Below, piece after piece: positions 41,935 to 50,965 of a stretch of DNA of 64,000 nucleotides; the first letter of the stretch is position 1; every line of letters begins with the position of its first letter. This stretch comes from Neptunitalea lumnitzerae (lineage in GTDB: Bacteria > Bacteroidota > Bacteroidia > Flavobacteriales > Flavobacteriaceae), in the NCBI RefSeq assembly GCF_027924185.1, contig NZ_BRVO01000002.1:372001-436000 (forward strand), written 5' to 3'. Under the pieces are notes generated by a model. That model was not told the origin of the DNA and ran no database searches. It saw only the letters and a program-made list of their open reading frames with translations. The translations under genes were made by a program, and so were the position numbers.

Positions 41935-42699
41935 TTATTTTTTCAAACTTTCTATTTCTGTTTGTAATTTAGCTACCATGTTCGATATAGAACTAATTTT
42001 TAATTCTTCTTTGTCAAACTCCTGCGTATTAATACAACATTTAAACTCCCATAACTCAAGTACCTTTTCAATAGCTACCTCGTATGGGGCATATGCTGTA
42101 TTGTCAGATACAAGTGTTAGAGTTCTATTGGTTTCTATAGAATTAAAAACCCTTTTGTAAACCAGTCCATCTTCTTTGGTAAGAACTATATAAGTAGTAC
42201 CATTTTTAATGTATTGTACATCTTCTACAAATTTGCCTACAATAAAAGAGCCGGGCTTTACGGGTAGCATAGAATCTCCTTTAATAGGAAAAGCACGGTG
42301 TGTGCCTACGGTTAAAAAAGGAAGATTAAACTTTTGTAAGGCTTCTATATACTCAGGGTCATCATATCCGTTTAAATAACCGGCAGATGCTTCTACAGGT
42401 ATAATTTCTATCATTTCCTCATTATCTTCATTTACAGAAATAGGAAACAGCACACGTTTATTACCTATATCAATAAAAGAAACTTCTTTAGATTTTCTAA
42501 GATCGGCTTTAATAAGGGCATCTATAGGAAGTTTTGTATATGCCGATAATTCTACCAACCTAGATACCGAAGGTTCTGTTCTACCACTCTCAAAAGAGGC
42601 TACCATAGCGCGTGTCCACTGTAATTCTTCTGCAAAATATTCTTGCGAAAAACTACGTAACGTTCTTAAATGTCTAATGTTAGATGCTATAAAACTCAT
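41935..42699 (-). CDS. HTH-XRE / S24-peptidase (LexA/CI-like) repressor
   Basis: 254 residues. The N-terminal XRE helix-turn-helix is at about 5-60 (LRSFSQEYFAEELQWTRAM, FESGRTEPS). The C-terminal S24 domain has a cleavage-type Ala106-Gly107 in EASAGYLNG, nucleophile Ser143 in KGDSMLPV and Lys182 in LVYKRVF. It has all residues needed for RecA-stimulated self-cleavage, like LexA and CI. It is divergent from dnaE and dinB, with a palindromic operator between, so it probably represses this mutagenesis operon until DNA damage. Confidence 0.9.
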   Translation of the reverse strand: MSFIASNIRHLRTLRSFSQEYFAEELQWTRAMVASFESGRTEPSVSRLVELSAYTKLPIDALIKADLRKSKEVSFIDIGNKRVLFPISVNEDNEEMIEIIPVEASAGYLNGYDDPEYIEALQKFNLPFLTVGTHRAFPIKGDSMLPVKPGSFIVGKFVEDVQYIKNGTTYIVLTKEDGLVYKRVFNSIETNRTLTLVSDNTAYAPYEVAIEKVLELWEFKCCINTQEFDKEELKISSISNMVAKLQTEIESLKK

Positions 42700-42701
42700 A
42701 A

Positions 42702-42736
42702 TGTTTCAAAATTAAACAACAATTGTTTCAAAACAA
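42702..42736. promoter_or_regulatory. Operator of the S24 repressor at the dnaE-dinB promoter
   Basis: TGTTTCAAAA occurs at 42702-42711 and 42724-42733, 22 bp apart. The second copy lies in the perfect palindrome TTGTTT-CA-AAACAA (42723-42736). The first copy starts 3 bp upstream of the repressor start codon, so one array could serve both genes. Confidence 0.6.
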
Positions 42737-42739
42737 AAC

Positions 42740-42747
42740 TAAATTTG
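42740..42747 (+). promoter_or_regulatory. -7 box for dnaE-dinB
   Basis: TAAATTTG fits TAnnTTTG and lies 3 bp after the operator palindrome and 17 bp before the dnaE start. Confidence 0.5.
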
Positions 42748-42764
42748 TAGAAAAACAAATAAAC

Positions 42765-45743
42765 ATGTTGTACACTAATTGTCATACTTATTATAGCTTA
42801 CGATACGGCACCTTAAAACCAGAAGAGTTAGTACAGTTAGCCGTGGCCCATGGCATACAAAAGTTTGCCTTAACAGATATTAATAATACATCTGCTTGTT
42901 TAGATGTGATACGATTATCTGCCGAACATAACATACAACCAGTAGTAGGGGTAGACTTTAGAAATGGGGCACAACAACAGTTTATTATGTTAGCCAAAAA
43001 TAATCAAGGGTTTGAAGACATTAATAGTTACTTATCTACTTTTTTACATGATGAAACACTAAGCATTCCTTCCAGAGCAAAGTACATACCAGATAGCTTT
43101 GTAATATACCCTTATGAAGTTGGAAAAGAATATTTACTTAGAGAAAATGAATTTTTAGGAATTAAAGCGGCTGAACTTAATAAGCTAAAATTTTCTACGT
43201 GGAAAGATAAGTTAGGAAAACTGGTTGTGTTACAAACAGTTTCTTTTCAAAATAAAAAAGGATTTAACACCCACAGATTATTAAGAGCTATTGATAACAA
43301 TACGTTGCTTAGTAAGCTACCTGTAGAAGAACAAGCTAAAGAAACCGATTGTTTTATTACACCTGAACATTTAAAGGAAGAGTTTTCAGAGTTTCCGCAA
43401 TTACTAAAAAACACAGAAAGTCTTTTAGAAGCCTGCGCTGTATCATTTGATTTTTCTGAAAAAACACCCAAAAATCAACGGGCATTTACAGAGAGTGAAG
43501 CAGAAGATATGAAACTCTTAAAAGATTTAGTAAAAAAGGGAATACCATACCGTTATGGTAATACACCTGACAGAAGTATTTTAAAAAGAGTAGCAAAAGA
43601 AATTGAAATTATTAAGCAAAAAGGCTTTGTGTCTTACTTTTTAATTAACTGGCGTATTTTAGAATATGCACGTAGTAAAGGCTATTTTTATGTAGGCAGG
43701 GGTAGTGGGGCTAATAGTATTGTAGCTTATATTCTACGTATTACAGATGTAGATCCGGTAGAACTAGATTTATACTTTGAGCGTTTTATTAATTTATATC
43801 GTAAAAACCCACCCGATTTTGATATTGATTTCTCATGGGCAGATAGGGATGATATTACCGAATTTATTTTTAAAACATTTAAAAATACAGCGCTGTTAAC
43901 GGTATATAATACGTTTAAATTTAGAGCTTCTGTTAGAGAATTAGGTAAAGTATTTGGGTTGCCTAAAGCAGAAATAGATATGCTTACCACGGGTAAGTTT
44001 GATGTACAACAGCTAGATAAGTTATCACTACTTGTTGTTAAGTATAGTACTTATATAGAGGGTTTTCCTAATTATTTAGGAATTCATGCAGGAGGTATTT
44101 TAATATCAGAAAAGCCTATTCATCAATACTGTGCTACTTTTTTACCGCCAAAAGGTTTTTCTACTACCCAAATAGATATGGTAGTAGCAGAGGATATAGG
44201 GCTATATAAGTTTGATATTTTAAGTCAACGAGGATTGGGCAAAATTAAAGATACGGTTGAACTGGTAAAACAGAACCATCCAGAAGCTCCTGCTATTGAT
44301 ATTCATGATATGAAACGTTTTAAGCAAGACGAACGTATTAAATATCTATTGCGTAATGCAAAGGCTATAGGGTGCTTTTATGTAGAGTCGCCAGCAATGC
44401 GTATGTTATTAAAAAAGTTACAGGTAGATAATTACTTAGGTTTGGTAGCAGCTAGTTCTGTAATACGGCCAGGAGTTGCCAAATCGGGTATGATGCGCGA
44501 ATATATTTTACGCTATAGATACCCTGAGCGTAGACAAGACGGACACCCAGTATTATTAGATATAATGCCTGAAACGTATGGCGTAATGGTATATCAGGAA
44601 GATGTGATAAAAGTAGCCCATTATTTTGGAGGATTAACCTTAGGAGAAGCTGATATGTTACGTAGAGGAATGTCTGGTAAGTTTAGGTCTAGAGATGAAT
44701 TTCAAAAAGTAAAACAACAGTTTTTTGATAATTGTTTGGCAAACGATAAACCATACGAATTAACCGCTGAAATATGGCGCCAAATAGAGAGTTTTGCGGG
44801 GTATGCATTTGCTAAAGGACATTCTGCTTCTTATGCTGTAGAAAGTTATCAGAGCTTGTTTTTAAAAGCGTATTACCCTTTAGAATATATGGTGGCTACT
44901 ATTAATAATGGAGGTGGTTTTTATAGTACAGAACTTTATGTGCACGAGGCACGTATGCATGGTGGTACTATAGAAGCTCCTTGTATAAACACTAGCGAGT
45001 TTCAAACTATAATTAAGGGTACTAGTATTTATTTAGGTTTTGGTTTTTTACATGCTTTAGAAAAAACTACCATAGCTAAAATACTATATGCACGCAATAA
45101 AGACGGCGCATTTATTGATTTGGATGATTTTATAGATAGAGTTTCAGTATCGGTTGATCAATTATCTATTTTAATAAAAATAAACGCATTTAGGTTTACT
45201 GGTACACCAAAACGAGAAATGTTATGGGAAGCTCGTTTAAAAACTACAAAAGTGACTGTACAAGAAGAAGTTATTACTTTATTTAAACCTAAAAGTATGG
45301 CGTATGAATATCCAGATCTTAAAAGTACAGAGTTAGAAAATGCATTTGATCAGATAGAATTGTTAGGTTTTCCATTGTGTAATCCTTTTTTGTTGGTTGA
45401 AAAACCACGACAAAGTATGCTAAAGGCTAGTGAATTGCCTAAATATATAGATACCGTAGTTACTATAGAAGGGTACTTGGTTACCACTAAGAATACACGT
45501 ACTTCTAAAGGAAAGAATATGCAGTTTGGCACCTTTGTAGATTATGATGGAAGTTTTATTGATACCGTACATTTCCCACCGGTGGCAGCACAATATCCGT
45601 TTAGAGGAAGAGGAGTGTACAGTATTACAGGAAAGGTAATAGAAGAATTTGATTGTATGACGATAGAAGTAATTTCAATGTACCGTAAAGCTACTATAGA
45701 AGACCCTAGGTACGCTGATGCTTCTGTAAAAATGAAGGCATAA
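42765..45743 (+). CDS. dnaE: DNA polymerase III alpha subunit, short error-prone-type paralogue
   Basis: 992 residues from MLYTNCHTYYSLRYGTL. PHP domain at the N-terminus (CHTYYSLRYG, ALTDINNTS). Palm with PPDFDIDFSW, the catalytic Asp triad block. YVGRGSGANSIVAYIL, GYAFAKGHSASYAVESYQS, and a C-terminal OB fold (VVTIEGYLVTTKNTR). Shorter than the replicative flavobacterial DnaE and adjacent to dinB and an S24 repressor, so it is probably an inducible translesion polymerase akin to DnaE2/ImuC. A TTG at 42723 extends the frame but lies inside the operator, so 42765 is chosen. dinB begins directly at its stop. Confidence 0.9.
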   Translation: MLYTNCHTYYSLRYGTLKPEELVQLAVAHGIQKFALTDINNTSACLDVIRLSAEHNIQPVVGVDFRNGAQQQFIMLAKNNQGFEDINSYLSTFLHDETLSIPSRAKYIPDSFVIYPYEVGKEYLLRENEFLGIKAAELNKLKFSTWKDKLGKLVVLQTVSFQNKKGFNTHRLLRAIDNNTLLSKLPVEEQAKETDCFITPEHLKEEFSEFPQLLKNTESLLEACAVSFDFSEKTPKNQRAFTESEAEDMKLLKDLVKKGIPYRYGNTPDRSILKRVAKEIEIIKQKGFVSYFLINWRILEYARSKGYFYVGRGSGANSIVAYILRITDVDPVELDLYFERFINLYRKNPPDFDIDFSWADRDDITEFIFKTFKNTALLTVYNTFKFRASVRELGKVFGLPKAEIDMLTTGKFDVQQLDKLSLLVVKYSTYIEGFPNYLGIHAGGILISEKPIHQYCATFLPPKGFSTTQIDMVVAEDIGLYKFDILSQRGLGKIKDTVELVKQNHPEAPAIDIHDMKRFKQDERIKYLLRNAKAIGCFYVESPAMRMLLKKLQVDNYLGLVAASSVIRPGVAKSGMMREYILRYRYPERRQDGHPVLLDIMPETYGVMVYQEDVIKVAHYFGGLTLGEADMLRRGMSGKFRSRDEFQKVKQQFFDNCLANDKPYELTAEIWRQIESFAGYAFAKGHSASYAVESYQSLFLKAYYPLEYMVATINNGGGFYSTELYVHEARMHGGTIEAPCINTSEFQTIIKGTSIYLGFGFLHALEKTTIAKILYARNKDGAFIDLDDFIDRVSVSVDQLSILIKINAFRFTGTPKREMLWEARLKTTKVTVQEEVITLFKPKSMAYEYPDLKSTELENAFDQIELLGFPLCNPFLLVEKPRQSMLKASELPKYIDTVVTIEGYLVTTKNTRTSKGKNMQFGTFVDYDGSFIDTVHFPPVAAQYPFRGRGVYSITGKVIEEFDCMTIEVISMYRKATIEDPRYADASVKMKA

Positions 45744-46961
45744 ATGAGCAATGAAAAGGCTATTGTTCACATGGATTTAGATACTTTTTTTGTATCGTGT
45801 GAACGTTTAATAGACAATCGTTTAATAGGAAAACCTGTACTGATAGGAGGTACCTCAGATAGAGGGGTGGTAGCTTCTTGTAGTTATGAAGCCAGGAGGT
45901 TTGGCGTGCATTCTGCCATGCCTATGCGAATGGCAAAACAACTATGTCCCGAAGCTATCATATTAAGAGGGAATGCAGGAATTTATACCAAGTTTTCTGA
46001 ACAGGTAACCGATGTTATTAAAGAAAGTGTACCGGTGTATGAAAAAGCTTCTATTGATGAGTTTTATATGGACTTAACAGGGATGGATCGTTTTTTTGGC
46101 TGCATGCAAATGGCTACAGAATTAAGAGAAAAAATTATTAAAGAAACTGGATTACCCATTTCTTTTGGACTTTCTATTAATAAAACAGTATCTAAAGTAG
46201 CTACAGGAGAGGCTAAACCCAATAACCGTATACGTATATTACAGGGTAGTGAAAAGCCTTTTTTAGCACCACTTTCTGTTAGAAAAATTCCCATGGTAGG
46301 AGAGGTTACCTATAAATCGCTTTGTGATTTAGGCATAAAGCAAATAAAAACCATACAAGAAATGCCCATGGAAGTAATGTATAAAGTGTTGGGCAAAAAT
46401 GGTTTGGGTATTTGGAATAAAGCCAACGGAATAGATGAAACTCCAGTAGTGCAATATCATGAGCGAAAATCAATTTCTACAGAGCGTACGTTTGATAAAG
46501 ATACTACAGATGTTTTGAAACTACGTAGCATTGTGGTGGCTATGGCAGAAAACTTGGCGTATCAACTACGCAGAGGAAATAAGTTAACTGCTTGTATAAC
46601 TATGAAAATACGATATTCCGATTTTCAAACTCATACACAACAGAAAAGAATTCCGTATAGCTCATTAGATAGTGTGCTACTACCGGTTATTTTAGACCTA
46701 TTTAAAAACTTGTATAACCGACGTATGTTGGTACGTTTAGTAGGTGTAAGATTTAGTCATTTGGTAGAGGGAGGACATCAAATTAATCTGTTTGAAGACG
46801 AAGAAAAGCAGCTTAACTTAAGCGTTGCTATAGATAAAATGCGCGAACGTTTTGGAGACAGGGCTATTATATCTGCAGCAGGTATGGAGGCTAAAACTAT
46901 TAGTAGATGGAATCCTTTTACGGGAGAGCCACCACCTTTATTACCTAATAGAAGAAGATAA
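45744..46961 (+). CDS. dinB: DNA polymerase IV (Y-family)
   Basis: 405 residues. It opens AIVHMDLDTFFVSCERLIDN and has SIDEFYMDLTGMDRF, both carrying catalytic acidic residues, then VSKVATGEAKPN, a helix-hairpin-helix thumb (KIPMVGEVTYKSLCDLGI) and a little-finger domain (ERTFDKDT). Its C-terminal LPNRRR is short of a clear beta-clamp motif, though INLFEDE (near residue 350) resembles QLxLF-type clamp binding. It copies past damaged bases. Its ATG directly follows the dnaE stop, so it is co-translated with dnaE. Confidence 0.94.
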   Translation: MSNEKAIVHMDLDTFFVSCERLIDNRLIGKPVLIGGTSDRGVVASCSYEARRFGVHSAMPMRMAKQLCPEAIILRGNAGIYTKFSEQVTDVIKESVPVYEKASIDEFYMDLTGMDRFFGCMQMATELREKIIKETGLPISFGLSINKTVSKVATGEAKPNNRIRILQGSEKPFLAPLSVRKIPMVGEVTYKSLCDLGIKQIKTIQEMPMEVMYKVLGKNGLGIWNKANGIDETPVVQYHERKSISTERTFDKDTTDVLKLRSIVVAMAENLAYQLRRGNKLTACITMKIRYSDFQTHTQQKRIPYSSLDSVLLPVILDLFKNLYNRRMLVRLVGVRFSHLVEGGHQINLFEDEEKQLNLSVAIDKMRERFGDRAIISAAGMEAKTISRWNPFTGEPPPLLPNRRR

Positions 46962-46965
46962 AAAG

Positions 46966-46993
46966 AAGGCTGCTTTTATGAAGCAGCCTTTAA
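46966..46993 (+). terminator. Terminator of dnaE-dinB
   Basis: AAGGCTGCTT (46966-46975) pairs with AAGCAGCCTT (46981-46990), a 5-nt loop, followed by TAAA; the T-run is short. Confidence 0.6.
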
Positions 46994-47035
46994 ACAATTA
47001 CAAGTGTTTAAAACGGGTTTTGTAGGGTTCTATTT

Positions 47036-48358
47036 TTAGTCTGTTATAAACTTTAATCCTCCAGAAATAATATTGGCACTAAATCCGGTATTACGTTCAT
47101 AATAACTATATTTTAAATCAATACTTTTTAATCGTAATTTCCAAAGTTTAAATTTTGTGAATATGTCTGTATAGCTAATTCCTAAGCTAAATTGATTGGC
47201 ATTAAACTTAGATAAATCATAATCAGAAGTATAAAAACTCTCTGTAGAAACATGGGCCTCATAGGGCGCAAAGTAGTCTGCAGCAGATTGATTGTAATAT
47301 CTATAAGCAGGATATAACGTAAAACCGCTTCCTATTTTAATTGGCGCTTCTATACTTGCTGTATGCGAGCCAACACCCCAATTGTCAAAGTAATATCTAT
47401 AAAAAGTTTTTAATACTAAAAATTCATTTACATAATAATTAAAGCGCCCACCTATAGCTATTTTAAGACGGTTATCAGGTAATTGTTCAATAGCATCTGC
47501 TAAGTGAAAATTTTCTATATAGCTGTCAGCAACATCTGAAAAATAAACTCTTTGGAATGGAGTAGATAGTAATCCATTTTGCTGTACTACATCCATCATA
47601 AAAATACCCTGAGCTCTTTTAGAAAATATTTGTGATAAGCTAAAACCTCCTGAATAAGAGTTTCTGTTTTTGTCTGTAAACTCAGAAAAAATTGGAGTAT
47701 AGTTGGTATTTCCTGTAATAGTATAATTATTAAAAAACGTATTGTTTAAACCATTTCCATTACTTGAAAAAGGTCTTAACTCTATAGGGTAAATAGGACT
47801 CCATGTATCTAAATAAATGGAACCATGAAAACCTAATTCTGTATTCTTTTCATTAAATAACTTCGTGTAGCTTCCTCCAAATCCTAAGGAGAAATAGTCA
47901 TACTCTGAAGCCACAGAAAATTTACCCGTCCAAATGGTATTTCTATCATCTGAGCTATGGCTATACGTAGTATTAAAATTAGCCCAAACATCGCTAGAAG
48001 AAGCTCCTGAACTTGCTTGAAAAGCATTTGCACTCCCATTTCCATCAAACGGATTCACATTACTAGAAGATGCAGAAGTATAAGCAGATATACCTGCATC
48101 AACTATTAATTGGTCATCATCATTTAGCGGTATACTTACTGTTATTGTAGAAGCGCCATCAGTCAAATGCTCATCTCCTAATCCACCAGTTACGGCAGCA
48201 TTTGTTCCATCTTGTGTGTAATAACTTGCCAAAAAATCTACTTCGGTAGATTCTAAGACTCTTTTCTTGTATTCATTATTAGGTATACTATCATTAGTCT
48301 GCGACCAGCTAAATGAAAATCCTAATAGAAATAGTATTAAAATTAAACTCTCTTTCAT
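47036..48358 (-). CDS. DUF3570 outer-membrane protein
   Basis: 440 residues. A signal peptide (about 1-19, FSFSWSQ) precedes a beta-rich body with VDFLASYYTQDGTNAAVTGG, NFNTTYSHSSDDRNTIWTG and strands alternating aromatic residues, ending at FIT D, typical of a barrel. The family DUF3570 co-occurs in Bacteroidota with DUF4266, ApbE and thioredoxin-like proteins, here complete in one operon. The role is unproven; the ApbE partner suggests an envelope redox/flavin function. Confidence 0.85.
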   Translation of the reverse strand: MKESLILILFLLGFSFSWSQTNDSIPNNEYKKRVLESTEVDFLASYYTQDGTNAAVTGGLGDEHLTDGASTITVSIPLNDDDQLIVDAGISAYTSASSSNVNPFDGNGSANAFQASSGASSSDVWANFNTTYSHSSDDRNTIWTGKFSVASEYDYFSLGFGGSYTKLFNEKNTELGFHGSIYLDTWSPIYPIELRPFSSNGNGLNNTFFNNYTITGNTNYTPIFSEFTDKNRNSYSGGFSLSQIFSKRAQGIFMMDVVQQNGLLSTPFQRVYFSDVADSYIENFHLADAIEQLPDNRLKIAIGGRFNYYVNEFLVLKTFYRYYFDNWGVGSHTASIEAPIKIGSGFTLYPAYRYYNQSAADYFAPYEAHVSTESFYTSDYDLSKFNANQFSLGISYTDIFTKFKLWKLRLKSIDLKYSYYERNTGFSANIISGGLKFITD

Positions 48359-48368
48359 AACTAACTAA

Positions 48369-48578
48369 TTAATTACATCCGCAACCACCACCAGTTTTTC
48401 CACCATTAGCTCCGGATGCAGCCTCTCTGTAAGAGTGAGCATTTGACTCATTACGGTCTACTGACTTTGCACTTAAAGACATATCGGGATCGTTTAAATA
48501 CACTTTTTCATATTCTTTAACAGCTGTACACGATGTAAAACTCACCATAGCTGCACCTATCATTAATAATCTTTTCAT
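48369..48578 (-). CDS. DUF4266 small lipoprotein
   Basis: 69 residues. Lipobox FTSC (Cys near residue 17), then the family core TAVKEYEKVYLNDPDM, and a glycine- and cysteine-rich end (GGKTGGGCGCN). The paired CGC at the end may bind metal or form disulfides. Its start overlaps the ApbE stop at 48575-48578 by 4 nt (ATGA type), so translation is coupled. It is part of the thioredoxin-ApbE-DUF4266-DUF3570 operon. Confidence 0.85.
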   Translation of the reverse strand: MKRLLMIGAAMVSFTSCTAVKEYEKVYLNDPDMSLSAKSVDRNESNAHSYREAASGANGGKTGGGCGCN

Positions 48579-49558
48579 GGGGTATCAATTTTTATGTTGT
48601 TAGAGGTATAAATGCGTCCTTTATCATCAATTATAATACATTCTATTTTTGGTAATTGGTTTATTCTGTCTAATCCTACTTCAATCCCCATTACAAAAAC
48701 GGAAGTAGCCAGCGCATCTGCAAGTTCAGCCTTAGGAGCAAACACCGTGGCACTAATTATCCCACTAGAAGGAAAACCTGTTCTGGGGTCTATAATATGT
48801 GTATAGCGTTTACCGTTAAATACCACAAACTTCTCATAATTTCCAGAGGTTACAACGGCCTCTTCCTTAATTGGTAGTAAAGCAAAAACCTTACTCTTAT
48901 CCATTGGATTTGTGATGGCTACTTTCCATGGTTCACCTGAAATTTGTGTACCCCAAGTATTCATATCACCAGAGGCATTTATAATACCTGCTTTAACACC
49001 TTTACTAATTAAAAGGGCCTTTGCTTTATCGGCTGCATATCCTTTGCCAATAGCTCCAAAACCAATTTTCATTCCTTTTTTGGTTAAAAATACAGTGCCT
49101 GATTCTTTGTTTAGAACTATATTTTTATATCCTACCTTAGCAATAGAAGCTTTTATAGTACTTTCATTGGGCATTTCTGTCATACTACCATCAAACTTCC
49201 AAATCTTATCCATAGCCGCATAGGTAATATCAAAAGCGCCATCAGTTAACTTAGATATTCCTATAGCTCTTTCAATTAATGCAAATAACTCAGGATCAAC
49301 TTGAATTGGCTCAATACCTGCATTACTATTTACTTGAGAGGTTTGAGATTGGGTATCCCAAGAAGATATTAATTTTTCAATACGCGTTATTTCATTTATA
49401 GCTAAATCAATGTACGCGTTTCCATCTTCCTTTGTTTCAGTAACTACAGTAATATCAAATCGGCTTCCCATTAATTTTAAAGTACGCGTATACGTATGTT
49501 GCGCATTTGCTACATGCATTGCCAAAATACAAAGAACAAAACATTTTAATTTTATCAT
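48575..49558 (-). CDS. apbE: FAD:protein FMN transferase
   Basis: 327 residues with a signal peptide (about 1-20, CILAMHVANAQ). It carries the ApbE blocks: LMGSRFDITVV, EITRIEKLISSWDTQSQTSQ, GIGKGYAADKA with the FAD-site Gly-rich turn (here GFGAIGKGYAADKAK), GIINASGDMNTWG and YTHIIDPRTGFPS with the metal-binding Asp. It attaches FMN covalently to a Thr or Ser of a target protein on the outer side of the inner membrane. The target is not in this operon. It overlaps the thioredoxin gene end by 4 nt. Confidence 0.93.
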   Translation of the reverse strand: MIKLKCFVLCILAMHVANAQHTYTRTLKLMGSRFDITVVTETKEDGNAYIDLAINEITRIEKLISSWDTQSQTSQVNSNAGIEPIQVDPELFALIERAIGISKLTDGAFDITYAAMDKIWKFDGSMTEMPNESTIKASIAKVGYKNIVLNKESGTVFLTKKGMKIGFGAIGKGYAADKAKALLISKGVKAGIINASGDMNTWGTQISGEPWKVAITNPMDKSKVFALLPIKEEAVVTSGNYEKFVVFNGKRYTHIIDPRTGFPSSGIISATVFAPKAELADALATSVFVMGIEVGLDRINQLPKIECIIIDDKGRIYTSNNIKIDTP

Positions 49559-50001
49559 TTTAAAAATGAATTCAGTAATTTAATGTATTCCTTGGCACTT
49601 ATTTTTTCAAATCCAGTTTGTCCCTTTTTTTCACCTTTGCTATTCAAAATAACAACCAAAGGAAAATACCCATTCTGATTATACTTTTCTGCTAATTTGT
49701 TATTATGATCTTGTTGCGCTTCCGGTAAGGCATTCTTTTTCTTTCTAGGAAAATCTGCTTTAACCATTATGTAATTAGATTTTGCATACTCTTTAAAAGC
49801 GTCTGTGCTCCAAACATTTCTGTCTAATAAAATGCAAGGAGTACACCAATCTGAGCCTTGAAAAACTAAAATAATAGGCTTATTCTCTTTTAGGGCTACC
49901 TGCTTTGCTTGCTCCATGTTTGTATACCATTCTTGAGCATTTATACTAGAATAGCCGCCTACTAAAAGAATTATGAGTAATAAAACTTTTTTCATCTTCA
50001 T
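49555..50001 (-). CDS. Periplasmic thioredoxin-fold protein
   Basis: 148 residues with a signal peptide (about 1-23). The thioredoxin-like domain has KPIILVFQGSDWCTPCILLD with a CTPC active site, MVKADFP and GYFPLVVILNSKGEKKGQTG. The active-site pair lets it reduce or oxidise disulfides in the periplasm. It is the first gene of the ApbE operon, and its promoter region has a TTAAG-N6-TTAAG box. Confidence 0.9.
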   Translation of the reverse strand: MKMKKVLLLIILLVGGYSSINAQEWYTNMEQAKQVALKENKPIILVFQGSDWCTPCILLDRNVWSTDAFKEYAKSNYIMVKADFPRKKKNALPEAQQDHNNKLAEKYNQNGYFPLVVILNSKGEKKGQTGFEKISAKEYIKLLNSFLK

Positions 50002-50053
50002 TAAATTTTAAAATAAATGTAATCTATCTGTTTAAAAACAAAGAAAAAACCTC

Positions 50054-50070
50054 CTTAAGATTTGCTTAAG
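50054..50070 (-). promoter_or_regulatory. Tandem TTAAG box upstream of the thioredoxin-apbE operon
   Basis: CTTAAG at 50054-50059 and 50065-50070, spaced exactly 11 bp, 53-69 bp upstream of the thioredoxin start. The same spacing occurs at the LTA-synthase-like and two-component promoters. Confidence 0.6.
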
Positions 50071-50074
50071 ATAG

Positions 50075-50962
50075 TTAATTTATTACATTTAACGCCTTGT
50101 CTAATATGTTTACAGATATATGAGATTCCTCCATTTTTATTAATTCTCCATCTTTCTGTAAATAATAAGGGGTATTTATAAGTTGTTCAACTTCTATATT
50201 TTTTGTTACATAATGTACAATTCCATTAAAATACTTCTCTTGTTTCAGTATCATTAATAAGCCTAACCAGACAAGTTTATATTTAGGCTGTTTCTTTATT
50301 ATTATTAAATCTAATTGACCATCATTAATCATAGCATTTCTATGTAATGATAAGTTATACCCTAATTGATTTGTATTGGCTATCATAAAAAGAAAAGGGT
50401 TTATAAGCAGGTTACAATCATTCACCTTTACTTTAATTTTGGGCATATTTTTATAATTAAATAAAGAGGTAACTACCGCTTTTATATATGAATACATTGG
50501 ACGGTTCTTAATGCGCTTATAAGTTTTTAATACCTGAGTATCAAAACCAATTCCCATATTACTAAAAAAATAGTAGCTATTTACTTTGCCTATATCTATT
50601 TGTTCTATGTGTTGAGTTACTATTTTTTGTAGTGCTTTATAAATATTATTGGTAGGTATCTCTAAATGTTTTGCCAGTCCGTTTCCTGAACCTATAGGAA
50701 CTATCCCCAAAATTACTTGTGTACCTACTAATTCACCAGCTATCTCGTTAATAGTACCATCACCACCACAAGCCACAATAATGGAATTGTTCTCTTTTAA
50801 AGCCTCTTGTGTTAACAATCTAGCATGCTTACAGTACTCAGTTTCTTTAAAGGTAACTTCAAATTGATTTTTATTAAAAATAGCTAGTACTTCATTTCTA
50901 TTTATCTTTTGTATTCCTAAGCCTGCAATGGGATTAATGATAAAGCAAATTTTTGTTTTCAT
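50075..50962 (-). CDS. Diacylglycerol kinase-like lipid kinase
   Basis: 295 residues of the DAGK catalytic family. It opens CFIINPIAGLG, has the ATP-binding VACGGDGTINEIAG and PIGSGNGLAKHL, and SNMGIGFDTQV, and ends with the beta-rich second domain (YYLQKDGEL). It should phosphorylate a lipid such as diacylglycerol in the cytoplasm at the membrane. It is next to an LTA-synthase-like enzyme, 3 bp downstream of its stop. Lipoteichoic acid synthesis releases diacylglycerol, so recycling is a plausible link. Confidence 0.9.
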   Translation of the reverse strand: MKTKICFIINPIAGLGIQKINRNEVLAIFNKNQFEVTFKETEYCKHARLLTQEALKENNSIIVACGGDGTINEIAGELVGTQVILGIVPIGSGNGLAKHLEIPTNNIYKALQKIVTQHIEQIDIGKVNSYYFFSNMGIGFDTQVLKTYKRIKNRPMYSYIKAVVTSLFNYKNMPKIKVKVNDCNLLINPFLFMIANTNQLGYNLSLHRNAMINDGQLDLIIIKKQPKYKLVWLGLLMILKQEKYFNGIVHYVTKNIEVEQLINTPYYLQKDGELIKMEESHISVNILDKALNVIN

Positions 50963-50965
50963 ACC

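Noticed and set aside
42723-42764. TTG start extending DnaE by 14 residues
   Set aside because: It lies inside the operator palindrome, and the family start at 42765 fits better.
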